A stretch of DNA of 64,000 nt. It comes from Iodidimonas sp. SYSU 1G8. Its GTDB lineage: Bacteria; Pseudomonadota; Alphaproteobacteria; SMXS01. Shown here one piece after another: positions 40,801 through 48,569 of the stretch. The translations under genes were made by a program, and so were the position numbers. The notes beneath the pieces are model-generated. The model saw only the letters and a list, made by a program, of their open reading frames with translations. It made no database searches and had not been told where the DNA came from. The DNA is taken from contig NZ_JBBYXJ010000001.1 of NCBI RefSeq assembly GCF_039655775.1, forward strand, positions 2,193,501 through 2,257,500, written 5' to 3'. Position 1 is the stretch's first letter. Each line of letters starts with the position of its first letter.

Positions 40801-41298
40801 CATCATGGCGCCGCGCCGGTGGCCAGCGCTCATGATGGTGCGGCACATGGCGTCCCACACGTCCATGAAGGGCAGCGGGCCGGACGCGTCGGCGCCGACG
40901 CCCTTCACCCGCGCGCCCTTGGGCCGCAGGGTGGAGAAGTCATAGCCGATGCCGCCACCCTTCTGCATGGTCAGCGCCGCTTCGCGCAAATTGTCGAAGA
41001 TGCCGCTCATGTCGTCCGGGATGGTGCCCATGACGAAACAGTTGAAAAGGGTGACGTCGCGGCCCGAGCCGGCGCCGGCGACGATGCGGCCGGCGGGCAG
41101 GAACTTGAACCCTTCGAGCGCCGCGTGAAACCGCGCCGCCCAGGACTCGCGGCTGTCGGCGGCTTCCGGTTCGGCCAGCGCCCGGGCGATTCGCCACCAC
41201 GTATCGTCGACCGATTTGTCCACCGCCGTGCCGTCGGCGGCCTTCAGGCGGTACTTCATGTCCCAGATCTGGGTGGAAATCGGTGCGGTCGCCGTCAT
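37858..41298 (-). CDS. nrdJ: Vitamin B12-dependent (class II) ribonucleotide reductase containing an intein
   Basis: Adenosylcobalamin-dependent reductase making deoxyribonucleotides. The precursor is 1146 residues; removing the intein leaves about 771. Extein motifs: FNCFVMGTIPDDMSGIFDNL (first redox cysteine), GGGIGYDFSTLRPKGA, NP/CGEQPLPPYGACLLGSVNL (active-site cysteine, split by the intein) and SIAPTGTISLFADNVSSG. The C-terminus has two CxxC pairs in CPKCGAPSLIRQEGCDTCISCGYSKC, a zinc-ribbon/redox tail. Start chosen at ATG 41298 with GGATGG upstream; ATG 41310 is an alternative. Two DnaA-box-like sites lie upstream. No class I genes are in the window, so dependence on B12 cannot be judged here. 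Confidence 0.95.
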   Translation of the reverse strand: MTATAPISTQIWDMKYRLKAADGTAVDKSVDDTWWRIARALAEPEAADSRESWAARFHAALEGFKFLPAGRIVAGAGSGRDVTLFNCFVMGTIPDDMSGIFDNLREAALTMQKGGGIGYDFSTLRPKGARVKGVGADASGPLPFMDVWDAMCRTIMSAGHRRGAMMATMRCDHPDIEAFIAAKQDPGRLRMFNMSVLVTDAFVEAVRNDGTWDLVFDGTVYRTMAARALWDSIMRATYAYAEPGVIFIDRINQRNNLWYAETIAATNPCVTADTWVMTAGGPRQVSSLVGTPFDAVVDGKVWPSGEQGFFSTGRKAVLRLSTDSGHELRLTADHPVQVTVRLTRDVRETAWRKAGELQPGDRVVLHDHRAAPGWAGAYGEDEGYLMGLLVGDGTLKDDKAVLSAWPGSMVVCGSVERPGVLAVMDRALDAARRLPHRSDFRGWSAVAGRGERRLSSAAIKSLAESLGMAPGTKATTPQVETTSSGFHRGFLRALFDADGSVQGTHAKGVSVRLAQSDVETLRAVQRMLARFGIASRLYRDRRPAGPRLLPDGKGGKAAYECRADHELVIAGDNLSVFAERVGFEDTDKDARLRQSLSGYRRQLNKERFVAVVEAIEPNGDAEVFDVQVPGVNAFDANGLYVHNCGEQPLPPYGACLLGSVNLAMLVTDPFTPAAALDMDALDDLVTIAVRMMDNVVDTSRFPLEQQAHEARAKRRIGLGVTGLADALIMCRARYGAPEAIALIERWMARIQRAAYLASAALAAEKGAFPLFDAEKYLAGASVSEMDEDVREAIRTHGIRNALLTSIAPTGTISLFADNVSSGLEPVFSFTYTRKVLMPDGTRKEETVSDHAYRQYIRQFGENAVLPDYFVTAQTLQPRDHVRMQAAVQKYIDSSISKTINCPEDISFEAFKDVYMQAYEMGCKGCTTYRPNDVTGSVLEATPQADADEPRLPLEEPAPRHADEYAAGGVVYMTRPLDRPEALPGKTYKIKWADSDHAMYITLNDVVQDGRRRPFEIFINSKNMEHYAWTLGLTRMISAVFRRGGDVSFVVEELKAVFDPRGGQWMRGHYVPSLLAAIGEVIEAHLIDIGFIKAEQDFNPKAERLRLAVGDAEGRPAMRSCPKCGAPSLIRQEGCDTCISCGYSKCG
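39370..40494 (-). mobile_element. Intein with LAGLIDADG homing endonuclease domain in nrdJ
   Basis: A 375-residue in-frame insertion between ...AATNP and CGEQPLPPYG. Its first residue is Cys269 (CVTADTWVMTAGGPRQV), block B is TADHPVQV with the splicing histidine, and it ends VNAFDANGLYVHN with Asn643, followed by Cys644 as the +1 residue: all splicing residues are intact. Two LAGLIDADG (DOD) helices are visible, GYLMGLLVGDGT and GFLRALFDADGS, so the homing endonuclease may be active. The insertion point is the strictly conserved NPCGEQPLP active-site motif. Splicing activity is inferred. Confidence 0.95.
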
Positions 41299-41402
41299 GG
41301 CAGAATCCATCCTGTTGCTGCGGCCATGATAGGCCGTCCGCGGCGGACGGGCAACCGCGCGTGTTCCTGTTATGTTTCTGTCACAGAGAGCACTGAGGCG
41401 AG

Positions 41403-41455
41403 TTATCCACCGCCGCCCACAGGCTACGCGGCATTAATCCCCATTGTTATCCACA
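41403..41455 (+). promoter_or_regulatory. Pair of DnaA-box-like sites upstream of nrdJ
   Basis: TTATCCACA at 41447-41455 is a perfect DnaA box, and TTATCCACC at 41403-41411 matches 8 of 9, in the same orientation 44 bases apart. The first overlaps the last codons of plsC, the second lies about 105 bases upstream of the nrdJ start. DnaA regulates ribonucleotide reductase genes in some bacteria; a role here is inference. Confidence 0.4.
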
Positions 41456-42174
41456 GGCCGGAAGCCCGACTCGGCGAGCAGCGCGGCGGTGGCGGGCTCG
41501 ATCCGTCCAGCCAGCTCGGCCATGAACTCCCGCTTGTCGAGGCCGGGCGGGATGGGCGGCAGATAGTGGATGATCACCGTTCCCGGGTGCTTCGCGAGGG
41601 CGTTCTTGCCCCAGAACAGCCCGGAATTCAGTGCCACGGGCACGACGGGCACCTTGAGATGCCGGTAGAGGCCGGCCACGCCGGGGCGGTAGTCGGGCAC
41701 CGCGCCCGGCGCCGACCGGGTGCCTTCGGGAAAGATCAGCACAGGGCGGCCCTCGGCCTTGATCCGGTCGGCGGCGCGCAGCATCTGCCGCATGGCGCCC
41801 GCCGAACCCGCGCGGTCGATGGGGATCATGCCCATGCGCTGGCTGAACCAGCCATAGAGCGGGATCGCCAGCAACTCCTTCTTCATGACGATGCCGGGAT
41901 CGCGCAGCAGTATCTGGAACAGGAAGGTTTCGTAGGCCGACTGGTGCTTGGACGCGACGATGAACGTGCCTTCGGGCACATGCTCGGCGCCGCGCACCTC
42001 GTAGCGGATGCCGGCGATGTGGCGCACCAGCCATTCGGCGCCGGTCGCCCAGATGTTCTGCGCGTTCATCGACCAGCGCGGCGGCCCGACCAGCGCCGGC
42101 GAGAGCCCGATGACGGCGATGGCGGTCCACGCCCAGAACGACAGCGTGAACAGCACGGACCGGATCATCATCAT
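41434..42174 (-). CDS. plsC: 1-acyl-sn-glycerol-3-phosphate acyltransferase
   Basis: Membrane-bound acyltransferase making phosphatidic acid. 246 residues with an N-terminal helix. The catalytic HX4D box is present as HQSAYE (in VASKHQSAYETFLFQ), with Glu for Asp as often seen in alphaproteobacteria; the glycerophosphate motif is FPEGTRS and the third motif lies around VPVVPVALNSG. Start overlaps the ydcF-like stop by four bases. Confidence 0.92.
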   Translation of the reverse strand: MMMIRSVLFTLSFWAWTAIAVIGLSPALVGPPRWSMNAQNIWATGAEWLVRHIAGIRYEVRGAEHVPEGTFIVASKHQSAYETFLFQILLRDPGIVMKKELLAIPLYGWFSQRMGMIPIDRAGSAGAMRQMLRAADRIKAEGRPVLIFPEGTRSAPGAVPDYRPGVAGLYRHLKVPVVPVALNSGLFWGKNALAKHPGTVIIHYLPPIPPGLDKREFMAELAGRIEPATAALLAESGFRPVDNNGD

Positions 42175-42779
42175 GCGTTGGGCGCTCCGGCGATGCGGTC
42201 ATAGAGGTTGGCTTTCGCCCAAACGACCAGCAGCTTGTTGTATTCGGCGAACAGGATGCGCGCGGAGGGCGCGTGACGCCACCATGTCGCGGGCCGGACG
42301 TAGTCGCTGAATACCGGATGGGGCACCAGCACCAGATCCCTTGTGTAGCGCCGGATTTCCAGCAGGCTGCGCTTCATGTGGAAATCGGCGGTGACCACCC
42401 GCAGCGAGCGGTACTCGTGCCGCGCGGCCCATTCGGCGATTTCCTGGGCATTGCCGACCGTGTCGAGCGCCTGCCGGCCAATATCGATGCAACAGGCGAA
42501 CAGGTCGACGTCACGGCGCCGGTTGAGGCCCAGGCTCTGAATCAGCTCGGGGTCGTTGGTGCGGGCGTTGACGCCCGAGATCAGCAGCCGCTCGCCATGC
42601 CCGCCCGCCAGCAGCGCCACCGCCTCGCTGAGGCGCGAGGGACCGCCGGTCAGGACCACGATGGCGTCGGTGTGGCGCAGCTTGGTGGGCGGCACATCGG
42701 GCAATTCGTGGATGTAGTTGAGGAACCCCGCGAGCCAGCCCGCCGCCGCGAGCAGGACGAGGAGCAGCAGCTTGCGCAT
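42171..42779 (-). CDS. YdcF family (DUF218) protein
   Basis: A 202-residue protein with an N-terminal membrane anchor (LLLLVLLAAAGWLAGFL) and a DUF218 domain: DAIVVLTGGPSRLSEAVALL, ERLLISGVN, NAQEIAEWAA and RVVTADFHMKRSLLEIRR. SanA/ElyC relatives act in envelope precursor metabolism; the reaction is not established. It lies between ftsX (one-base gap) and plsC (4-base overlap), forming the operon ftsE-ftsX-ydcF-plsC. Confidence 0.9.
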   Translation of the reverse strand: MRKLLLLVLLAAAGWLAGFLNYIHELPDVPPTKLRHTDAIVVLTGGPSRLSEAVALLAGGHGERLLISGVNARTNDPELIQSLGLNRRRDVDLFACCIDIGRQALDTVGNAQEIAEWAARHEYRSLRVVTADFHMKRSLLEIRRYTRDLVLVPHPVFSDYVRPATWWRHAPSARILFAEYNKLLVVWAKANLYDRIAGAPNA

Positions 42780-42780
42780 G

Positions 42781-43656
42781 TCAGTTCATGTCCGCCAGCG
42801 CGCGCTTCACCGCGAACCGCGCCGTCAGCATGGTGATCAGGCCGGCGGCGAAGGGCAGCACCAGCAGGCTCGCGAGCACGCGCCGGTCCGGAATCAGCTG
42901 CGGCAGCAGCGCGCCTTCCAGCCGCTGATTGACGAAATGGATCGCCAGCATGCCGAGGCCGAGGAAGATCAGGCCGAGAATGGCGCCCTTGATCCCGACC
43001 ACAAGGAACCGCCGCTGGTAGGCGCCGGCGATCAGTCCGTCGCGCGCGCCCATCATGTGCACGATTTCCACCGTGTCGCGCTGCGCCGCCAGATTGGCGC
43101 GGGTGGCGAAGACGATGATGACCACCGTCGCCAGGCCGACGAGGCCGACGATGATGCCGCTGACCCATTGCACGATGCGCATCAGCACCAGCAGATCGGC
43201 GAGCCAGCGCTCGTGGGCGTCGACGCGCACGCTGGGCGCGACCTTGACGAGGGCCTGGCCCAACGCTTCCACATCCACCGTCGCCTCGGGCGCCAGCTTG
43301 ACGTCGATCAGCGCCGGGATCGGCAGGTCGGGGCCGACATTGCCCTTGCCGAGCCAGGGCTCGAGCAGCGCCGCGACTTCGTCGCCTGTTTCCTCGCGCG
43401 CGTCGGCGATGCCGGGCGTGCGCCTCAGCTCGTCGAGCACGGCGGCGACTTCCCTGGCGCGGCCGTCCGGGTCGGCGTTGATGACCTGCACGGTCAGGCT
43501 GCGCGACAGGCCCTCGTGCCAGGTCTGCGCGGTGGCCTGCAGCCCGAGCGCGACCAGCATGGCCACGCCGGCCAGGAACACCATGACGGCGACGACCCAG
43601 GGCAACAGGCGGCCATGGACGTTTTCACTGGGCAGGAAGCGGATCTGTCGGAACAT
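42781..43656 (-). CDS. ftsX: Cell division protein FtsX
   Basis: Permease-like partner of FtsE that controls periplasmic peptidoglycan hydrolases at the septum. 291 residues: helix 1 (LLPWVVAVMVFLAGVAMLVALGL), a periplasmic extracellular loop of about 130 residues, then three helices including VSGIIVGLVGLATVVIIVFATR and the motif TVEIVHMMGARDGLIAGAYQRRF. ATG 43656 is chosen because upstream in-frame codons fall in ftsE. Confidence 0.92.
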   Translation of the reverse strand: MFRQIRFLPSENVHGRLLPWVVAVMVFLAGVAMLVALGLQATAQTWHEGLSRSLTVQVINADPDGRAREVAAVLDELRRTPGIADAREETGDEVAALLEPWLGKGNVGPDLPIPALIDVKLAPEATVDVEALGQALVKVAPSVRVDAHERWLADLLVLMRIVQWVSGIIVGLVGLATVVIIVFATRANLAAQRDTVEIVHMMGARDGLIAGAYQRRFLVVGIKGAILGLIFLGLGMLAIHFVNQRLEGALLPQLIPDRRVLASLLVLPFAAGLITMLTARFAVKRALADMN

Positions 43657-43684
43657 GAAACTCGCGAATGGTTCGGCCGGCCGG

Positions 43685-44434
43685 TCAGTCGCGGGAGGAT
43701 CCCAGGGCCTGCGGCATGGCATCGGGCAGTTTGGGGCCGGCGAACGATCCCGGCAAGAGCGTGGCGTCGGCGCCCGGCGGCAGTTCTATCAGGTCTCCGG
43801 CCTCCAGATGAAGCCTCGGCACTTCGATACTCTCCACCAGCCGCATGTCGTGGGTGGCAATGACGGTGGTGGTGCCGAGACGATTCAGTTCGATGAACAG
43901 CCGCATCAGGCGGTCGGCCATTTCCTCGTCCACGTTGCCGGTGGGCTCGTCGGCCAGCAACACGGACGGACGGTTGATGACCGCGCGGGCGATGGCGACG
44001 CGCTGCTTCTCGCCGCCGGACAGGGTCGACGGCCGGGCCTGCATGCGGTCCTTCAGGCCGACCCAGACCAGCAGCTCCTCCACATGGTTCTTCACCTCCG
44101 ATTTTGGCGCGCCGCTGATGCGCAGCGGCAGCGCCACATTGTCGTAGGCGGAGAGGTGGTCGAGCAGCCGGTAGTCCTGGAAGACCACCCCGATGTTGCG
44201 CCGCAGCCGCGGCAGCGCCGAGCGCTTGGCGGTGACGATATCGACGCCCATCATGCTGATCAGCCCGCGCGACGGTCGCTCGGACAGATACATCAGCTTC
44301 ATCAGCGACGACTTTCCGGCGCCGCTGCGGCCGGTGAGGAAGTAAAAGGAACCGCGCTCCAGGTGGAAGGTTATGTCGCGCAGAACCTCCTCGCCCATGC
44401 CATAGCGCATTCCAACATTGTCAAAGCGGATCAT
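43685..44434 (-). CDS. ftsE: Cell division ATP-binding protein FtsE
   Basis: ABC ATPase of the FtsEX complex, 249 residues. MIRFDNVGMRYG start, Walker A GRSGAGKSS, signature LSGGEKQRVAIARAV, Walker B VLLADEPTGNVD, H-loop ATHD. A C-terminal extension of about 30 residues (PPGADATLLPGSFAG) goes beyond the E. coli length. ATG 44434 is chosen; earlier in-frame starts would cross the divergent promoter region. Confidence 0.94.
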   Translation of the reverse strand: MIRFDNVGMRYGMGEEVLRDITFHLERGSFYFLTGRSGAGKSSLMKLMYLSERPSRGLISMMGVDIVTAKRSALPRLRRNIGVVFQDYRLLDHLSAYDNVALPLRISGAPKSEVKNHVEELLVWVGLKDRMQARPSTLSGGEKQRVAIARAVINRPSVLLADEPTGNVDEEMADRLMRLFIELNRLGTTTVIATHDMRLVESIEVPRLHLEAGDLIELPPGADATLLPGSFAGPKLPDAMPQALGSSRD

Positions 44435-44583
44435 GCATGACACCCTAACGCATCGGCTTTGGACTGTCTCAGTAAAGTGGACGGGATGGCTTCGTTCACG
44501 TTGACGCGCCCGTCGCGATCGGGGACGGTGCCCGGGCCAACCCAACCCAGTATATAACCGTTTCTCAGGTCGCATCGCCTCTT

Positions 44584-45543
44584 ATGATCATTACATGCCC
44601 CAACTGCTCGACGCGCTACACGCTGCCGCAGGACAAGATCAAGCCGGGGGGACAACGGGTCCGATGCGCCAAGTGCGGCAATGTCTGGCATCAGCAGCCA
44701 GACGAGGCCGCGGCGCCTGAGCCGGTCGCCGAACCCGTCTTCGTGCCGCCATCGGGCGCCGATCTTCCCGCCGACGCCGCCGCGGCCATGCCGCCGGACG
44801 AGGCTCCGCCTGCCGCCGCCGCGCCGCCTGCACCTGCCGAACCGGCCCCGGCGGCCGCGGGCTTCGCCGATTTCCATCAGGAGACGAAACCGCTAAGCGG
44901 CTCCAAGGAGGAGTTGGTGCGTCCGAGGCCAGGCGACGACGGCGATGACTCGGGTGGCGCGGGTCGCAAATGGGCCATCGCCGCCGTGATCCTGGTCGTC
45001 TTCGCGCTCGGTGCGGCCGTCCTGTTCAAGGACCAGCTGGCGGCGCTGACAGGGCTCGGCGGACCGGCCGTCACCGAGACGGCCGCGCCGGCGGCGAGCG
45101 AGGCGCCGCCCGCGCCGGTCCCGGAAGAGCCGGTTCCCATGACGCTGGATTTTGAAAACGTCGAGTCCTCGGTCGAGGAAATCGACGGCATCCGGTACCT
45201 GCAGTTACAGGGCGTGCTGATCAACAAGGGCGACCGGAAGCAGACCGTGCCGCCCCTGTCCTTCGAAATGCGCGACAAGGACGGCAACAGCCTGGGGCAA
45301 TGGGTATTCGAGGTAGAGACGCAGACCTTGGAGCCCTTTGCCAAGGCACCGTTCAAGAGCCGCAAGGACCTGCCGCCCGTGGCGCTTTACGAACTGGTGC
45401 CGGGCTTCTCCATTCCGGGTCAGGCGCAAGCCGGAACCGCCGGAGCCGCGCCGGGCGAGGCGGCGGCGACCGCCGAAGGCGCGCCCGCCGCTGGTACCGG
45501 CACCCCCGCGCAACCGGCGGCATCCGCGCCCGCGACCAACTGA
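44584..45543 (+). CDS. MJ0042-type zinc-ribbon protein with DUF3426-like domain
   Basis: A 319-residue protein divergent from ftsE. An N-terminal zinc ribbon with two CxxC pairs (ITCPNCSTRYTLPQDKI ... VRCAKCGNVWHQQ) is followed by a Pro/Ala/Glu-rich linker, one transmembrane helix (WAIAAVILVVFALGAAVLF, about 130-150), and a periplasmic DUF3426-type domain with YLQLQGVLINKGDRKQTVPP, and an Ala/Pro-rich tail. The topology is a cytoplasmic zinc ribbon with an outer domain. Its conserved place beside ftsEX suggests a division or envelope role, not proven. Confidence 0.85.
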   Translation: MIITCPNCSTRYTLPQDKIKPGGQRVRCAKCGNVWHQQPDEAAAPEPVAEPVFVPPSGADLPADAAAAMPPDEAPPAAAAPPAPAEPAPAAAGFADFHQETKPLSGSKEELVRPRPGDDGDDSGGAGRKWAIAAVILVVFALGAAVLFKDQLAALTGLGGPAVTETAAPAASEAPPAPVPEEPVPMTLDFENVESSVEEIDGIRYLQLQGVLINKGDRKQTVPPLSFEMRDKDGNSLGQWVFEVETQTLEPFAKAPFKSRKDLPPVALYELVPGFSIPGQAQAGTAGAAPGEAAATAEGAPAAGTGTPAQPAASAPATN

Positions 45544-45550
45544 GAGGGTC

Positions 45551-46417
45551 TCAGCCCTTCCGGGCGGTGACGATCCAGGCGCCCGCCGAGAGCATCACGC
45601 CGCGCTCGGTCCGGTAGGTCTCCAGCGCCGCGCGCACGGCCTCGCGCGCCTTGGCGCGGGTCGCTTCGTCCGCGTCCTTGAGCAGCGCCGAGACCGGACC
45701 GATCTCCAGACTGAAATCCACCGCGTCGTCCAGCACCAGCATGCCGCCCAGCACGACCTTGGGCGCGAAGGGCTCGATGGCGATGTCGGTGAAGCCGGCC
45801 TCGGTCAGGATGCGCCGGATGCGTTCGGGATCGCCGAACGAGAACGGCCCCGGATCCTCGGGTCCCGGCCGCTCGGGCGGCGGCACCAGCGGCAATACCG
45901 CCTTGAGCTGCAGCGACACCCACTGATTGCGGTCGAGCGGCTGCCAGCAGGCAAAGGCGATGCGCCCGCCGGGGCGTAGCGCGCCGTGGACGTTGCGGAA
46001 CGCCGTCGCCGGGTTGCGGAAGAACATGACGCCGAAGCGGGAGAAGGCCAGATCGAAGCTTTCCTCGTGGAGCTTGCCGGTTTCCACGTCCACCAGTTCG
46101 AAAAACACGTTGGTCATCTCGGTCTGCGCCGCGAGATATTCGGCGCGCGCCAGCATGGGTTCCGAGATATCGACGCCGACCACCTCGCCGGTCACGCCGA
46201 CGAGGCGCGAGAGGTCGATGGTGGTTTCGCCGCAGCCGCAGCCGATGTCGAGCACAGCCTCGCCGGAGCGGACGACGGCCTGGCGGATGGCCTCGGCGCC
46301 GAAAGGCTCCAGCATGGCGTCGAGGGCGTTCTGGTAGCGGACGAATTTCTCGCCGCCCTCGCCGTTCCAGAACTCGATCTGTTCGGCGTTGGGACCGGCC
46401 GCTTCAAGCGTCTGCAT
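45551..46417 (-). CDS. Class I SAM-dependent methyltransferase
   Basis: A 288-residue methyltransferase of the UbiE/Methyltransf_25 type. SAM-binding motif I is AVLDIGCGCGETTIDLS, motif II acidic residue in GVDISEPMLARA, and SFDLAFSRFGVMFF for motif III. A C-terminal extension lacks known motifs. GGAGGAATTC just before ATG 46417 fixes the start. Substrate unknown. Convergent with the zinc-ribbon gene. Confidence 0.88.
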   Translation of the reverse strand: MQTLEAAGPNAEQIEFWNGEGGEKFVRYQNALDAMLEPFGAEAIRQAVVRSGEAVLDIGCGCGETTIDLSRLVGVTGEVVGVDISEPMLARAEYLAAQTEMTNVFFELVDVETGKLHEESFDLAFSRFGVMFFRNPATAFRNVHGALRPGGRIAFACWQPLDRNQWVSLQLKAVLPLVPPPERPGPEDPGPFSFGDPERIRRILTEAGFTDIAIEPFAPKVVLGGMLVLDDAVDFSLEIGPVSALLKDADEATRAKAREAVRAALETYRTERGVMLSAGAWIVTARKG

Positions 46418-46531
46418 GAATTCCTCCCATGGACCAAGCCGGGAGTATGAGACGCGGCCCCGGTCAACGCAACATGGTGGACGGCGGCGGCGCCGCGCCA
46501 TACAAATTCAACCGCACAGCGGGGAGCAGGC

Positions 46532-47365
46532 ATGGACACGGGATTCGTCACCAGCGCGGACGGCACGCGCCTGTTCTACCGGGACAGCGGCCAGAGCGAT
46601 CTGCCGGCCATCCTGTTCATTCACGGCTTCCTGCAGAACAGCCTGTCCTGGCAGTTTCAATTGGACGACCCCGAGTTGGGCGACGCCTTCCGGCTGGTCG
46701 CGTTCGATCTGCGCGGCCACGGCCAGTCCGGCAAGCCGGAAGCGCCGGAGGCGTATCTGGAAGCCCGGCGCTGGTCCGAGGATGTCAGCGCGGTGCTGGA
46801 TGGCCTGGGCATCGACCGGGCGGTGCTGGTGGGCTGGTCCTATGGCGGCTATGTGATCGCCGATCATCTGCGCCATGCGGGACCGGCGCGCGCCGCCGGC
46901 CTGGTGATGGTCGGCACCAGCCTTCATCTGGGCGGAGAGGCGGCGGCCCGCATCCTGTCGCCGGACGTGGCCGGGATGTTCCCGCGCCTGGTGTCGAGCA
47001 ATCCGGCCAAGAACATGCCTGCGCTGCAGGCCTTCGCCGGCTACCTGACCGCCGAGCCCATGCCGGAGTCGCTGTATTACGAATGCCTGGGCTATGCGGC
47101 GGTGGTGCCGCCCCATGCGCGCTTCAACATCCTGCACCGCGAGGCTGACAACACGGCGCTGGCGCGCGAGAGCGGCCTGCCCGTGCTGGTGCCCCATGGC
47201 AGCGCCGACATGCTGATGCCGCTGAGCGCGGGCGAGCATGTGGCGGCGTCCTTCCCGCAGGCCCGCCTGTCGGTCTATGAGGGCACCGGCCATTCCCCCT
47301 TCATGGAGGAGATGGACCGCTTCAACGCCGAGCTGTTCACTTTCGCCGCCGCCAGTTTCGCCTGA
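46532..47365 (+). CDS. Alpha/beta-fold hydrolase
   Basis: A 277-residue alpha/beta hydrolase. Oxyanion-loop HGFLQNSLSWQ, nucleophile elbow GWSYGG (Ser near residue 108), acid in PHGSADMLMPL and the catalytic histidine in GTGHSPFMEE. GGGGAG lies six bases before the ATG. Closest in look to esterases/haloperoxidase-like hydrolases; substrate unknown. Head of a run of four same-strand genes (hydrolase, phosphatase, VOC, SDR). Confidence 0.9.
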   Translation: MDTGFVTSADGTRLFYRDSGQSDLPAILFIHGFLQNSLSWQFQLDDPELGDAFRLVAFDLRGHGQSGKPEAPEAYLEARRWSEDVSAVLDGLGIDRAVLVGWSYGGYVIADHLRHAGPARAAGLVMVGTSLHLGGEAAARILSPDVAGMFPRLVSSNPAKNMPALQAFAGYLTAEPMPESLYYECLGYAAVVPPHARFNILHREADNTALARESGLPVLVPHGSADMLMPLSAGEHVAASFPQARLSVYEGTGHSPFMEEMDRFNAELFTFAAASFA

Positions 47366-47376
47366 AAGGACCCATC

Positions 47377-47952
47377 ATGAGCCAACCCGTCCGCCTTTAT
47401 CTGATCCGTCACGGCCAGGCCACCGGCGGCTGGGACCAGGACATGGACCCCGGCCTGAGCGATCTGGGCTGGGAACAGGCCAGCGAGGCCGCCGCGTCCC
47501 TCGAGAGCCTCGGCCCGCTGCCGATCGTCACCAGCCCCATGCGCCGCACCCAGGAAACGGCAAGGCCCTTCGCAGCGCAGTGGGGCACCGTGCCGCGCAT
47601 CGAGCCGCGTATTTCCGAAATCCCCTCGCCCAGCGAGGATCTGGAGGCGCGCAAGGCCTGGCTGCTCGAGGCCATGGCCGGGACGTGGAAGGACGACGCG
47701 GCCCAGCGCGCGGGCGAGCACGATCTGATCGCCTGGCGCGACGGCGTCATCGACGCGATCCGCGAAATCCGCGAGCCGACCGTCATCACCTCGCACTACA
47801 TCGCCATCAACGTCATCGCCGGTCACCTGCTGGGCAATGACGCGCTGGTGTGCTTCCGGCCCGACAATTGCTCGATCACCGTCGTGGAAAACCATGACGG
47901 CGTGCTCAAGCTGGTGGCGCTGGGCCGCGAGGCGGAAACGGAAATCCGGTAA
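47377..47952 (+). CDS. Histidine phosphatase family protein
   Basis: A 191-residue phosphoglycerate-mutase-like phosphatase. The RHG motif is LIRHGQATGGWDQD, with the second-arginine region SPMRRTQETARPF and the catalytic late histidine in TSHYIAIN. All core residues of branch 1 histidine phosphatases are visible. AAGGA precedes the ATG. Substrate unknown; lies 11 bases after the hydrolase. Confidence 0.9.
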   Translation: MSQPVRLYLIRHGQATGGWDQDMDPGLSDLGWEQASEAAASLESLGPLPIVTSPMRRTQETARPFAAQWGTVPRIEPRISEIPSPSEDLEARKAWLLEAMAGTWKDDAAQRAGEHDLIAWRDGVIDAIREIREPTVITSHYIAINVIAGHLLGNDALVCFRPDNCSITVVENHDGVLKLVALGREAETEIR

Positions 47953-48011
47953 ATCGCATTGCCAAACCCGTCCGGTCCGGGCTTCAATGGCCGCTCATCG
48001 GGGAGATGACC

Positions 48012-48554
48012 ATGAGTGAACGCAAGGGAATGCCCGGGCTGCGCGGCGTCGAGCACATCGGCATCACCGTCCCGGACTTCGACGAAGCCTATGATTTCTT
48101 CGTCAACGTGATGGGTTTCCGGCCTTTCTACCGCCACGGCCCCTACAAGGGCGAGTGGATGGAGGGCACGCTGAACGTGCATCCGGAGGCCGAGATCAGG
48201 AAGGTGCAGCAGCTGTGCGGCGGCGCCGGCCTGAACATCGAGCTGTTCGAATACGCCTCGCCCGACCAGCGCCAGAAGATGCCGCGCAACACCGACTGGG
48301 GCGGCCACCACATCGCCATCTATGTGGACGACATGGACGCCGCCGTGGCGCATCTGAAGGCGCATGGGGTACGGATCATGAAGGGCGGCGATCCCGGCCC
48401 GGAGATCGCCAGCGGCCCCGAGGCGGGCGCGCGGTCATGCTATTTCCTGACGCCCTGGGATTTCCAGATGGAACTGATCAGCTATCCGGGCGGCAAGGCC
48501 TACGAGAAGGATTACGAGGAGCGGCTGTGGGACCCACGGCATCCTGGACGATAA
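48012..48554 (+). CDS. VOC (glyoxalase/dioxygenase-type) protein, copy 1
   Basis: A 180-residue vicinal-oxygen-chelate protein with two beta-alpha-beta-beta-beta modules: LRGVEHIGITVPDFDEAYDFF (metal His) and WGGHHIAIYVDDMDAAVAHL (second His), ending DFQMELISYPGG (metal Glu). Such proteins are lactoylglutathione lyases, epimerases or ring-cleavage dioxygenases; this one cannot be assigned. GGGGAG at 48000-48005 is placed six bases from the ATG at 48012 and abuts the other in-frame ATG (48006), so 48012 is preferred. Confidence 0.85.
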   Translation: MSERKGMPGLRGVEHIGITVPDFDEAYDFFVNVMGFRPFYRHGPYKGEWMEGTLNVHPEAEIRKVQQLCGGAGLNIELFEYASPDQRQKMPRNTDWGGHHIAIYVDDMDAAVAHLKAHGVRIMKGGDPGPEIASGPEAGARSCYFLTPWDFQMELISYPGGKAYEKDYEERLWDPRHPGR

Positions 48555-48569
48555 GGGGGAGAACGAGAC

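Noticed and set aside
41311-41433. Cobalamin riboswitch before the B12-dependent nrdJ
   Set aside because: Only about 120 bases and no B12-box-like conserved sequence or fold visible; DnaA-like boxes are the only notable motif.
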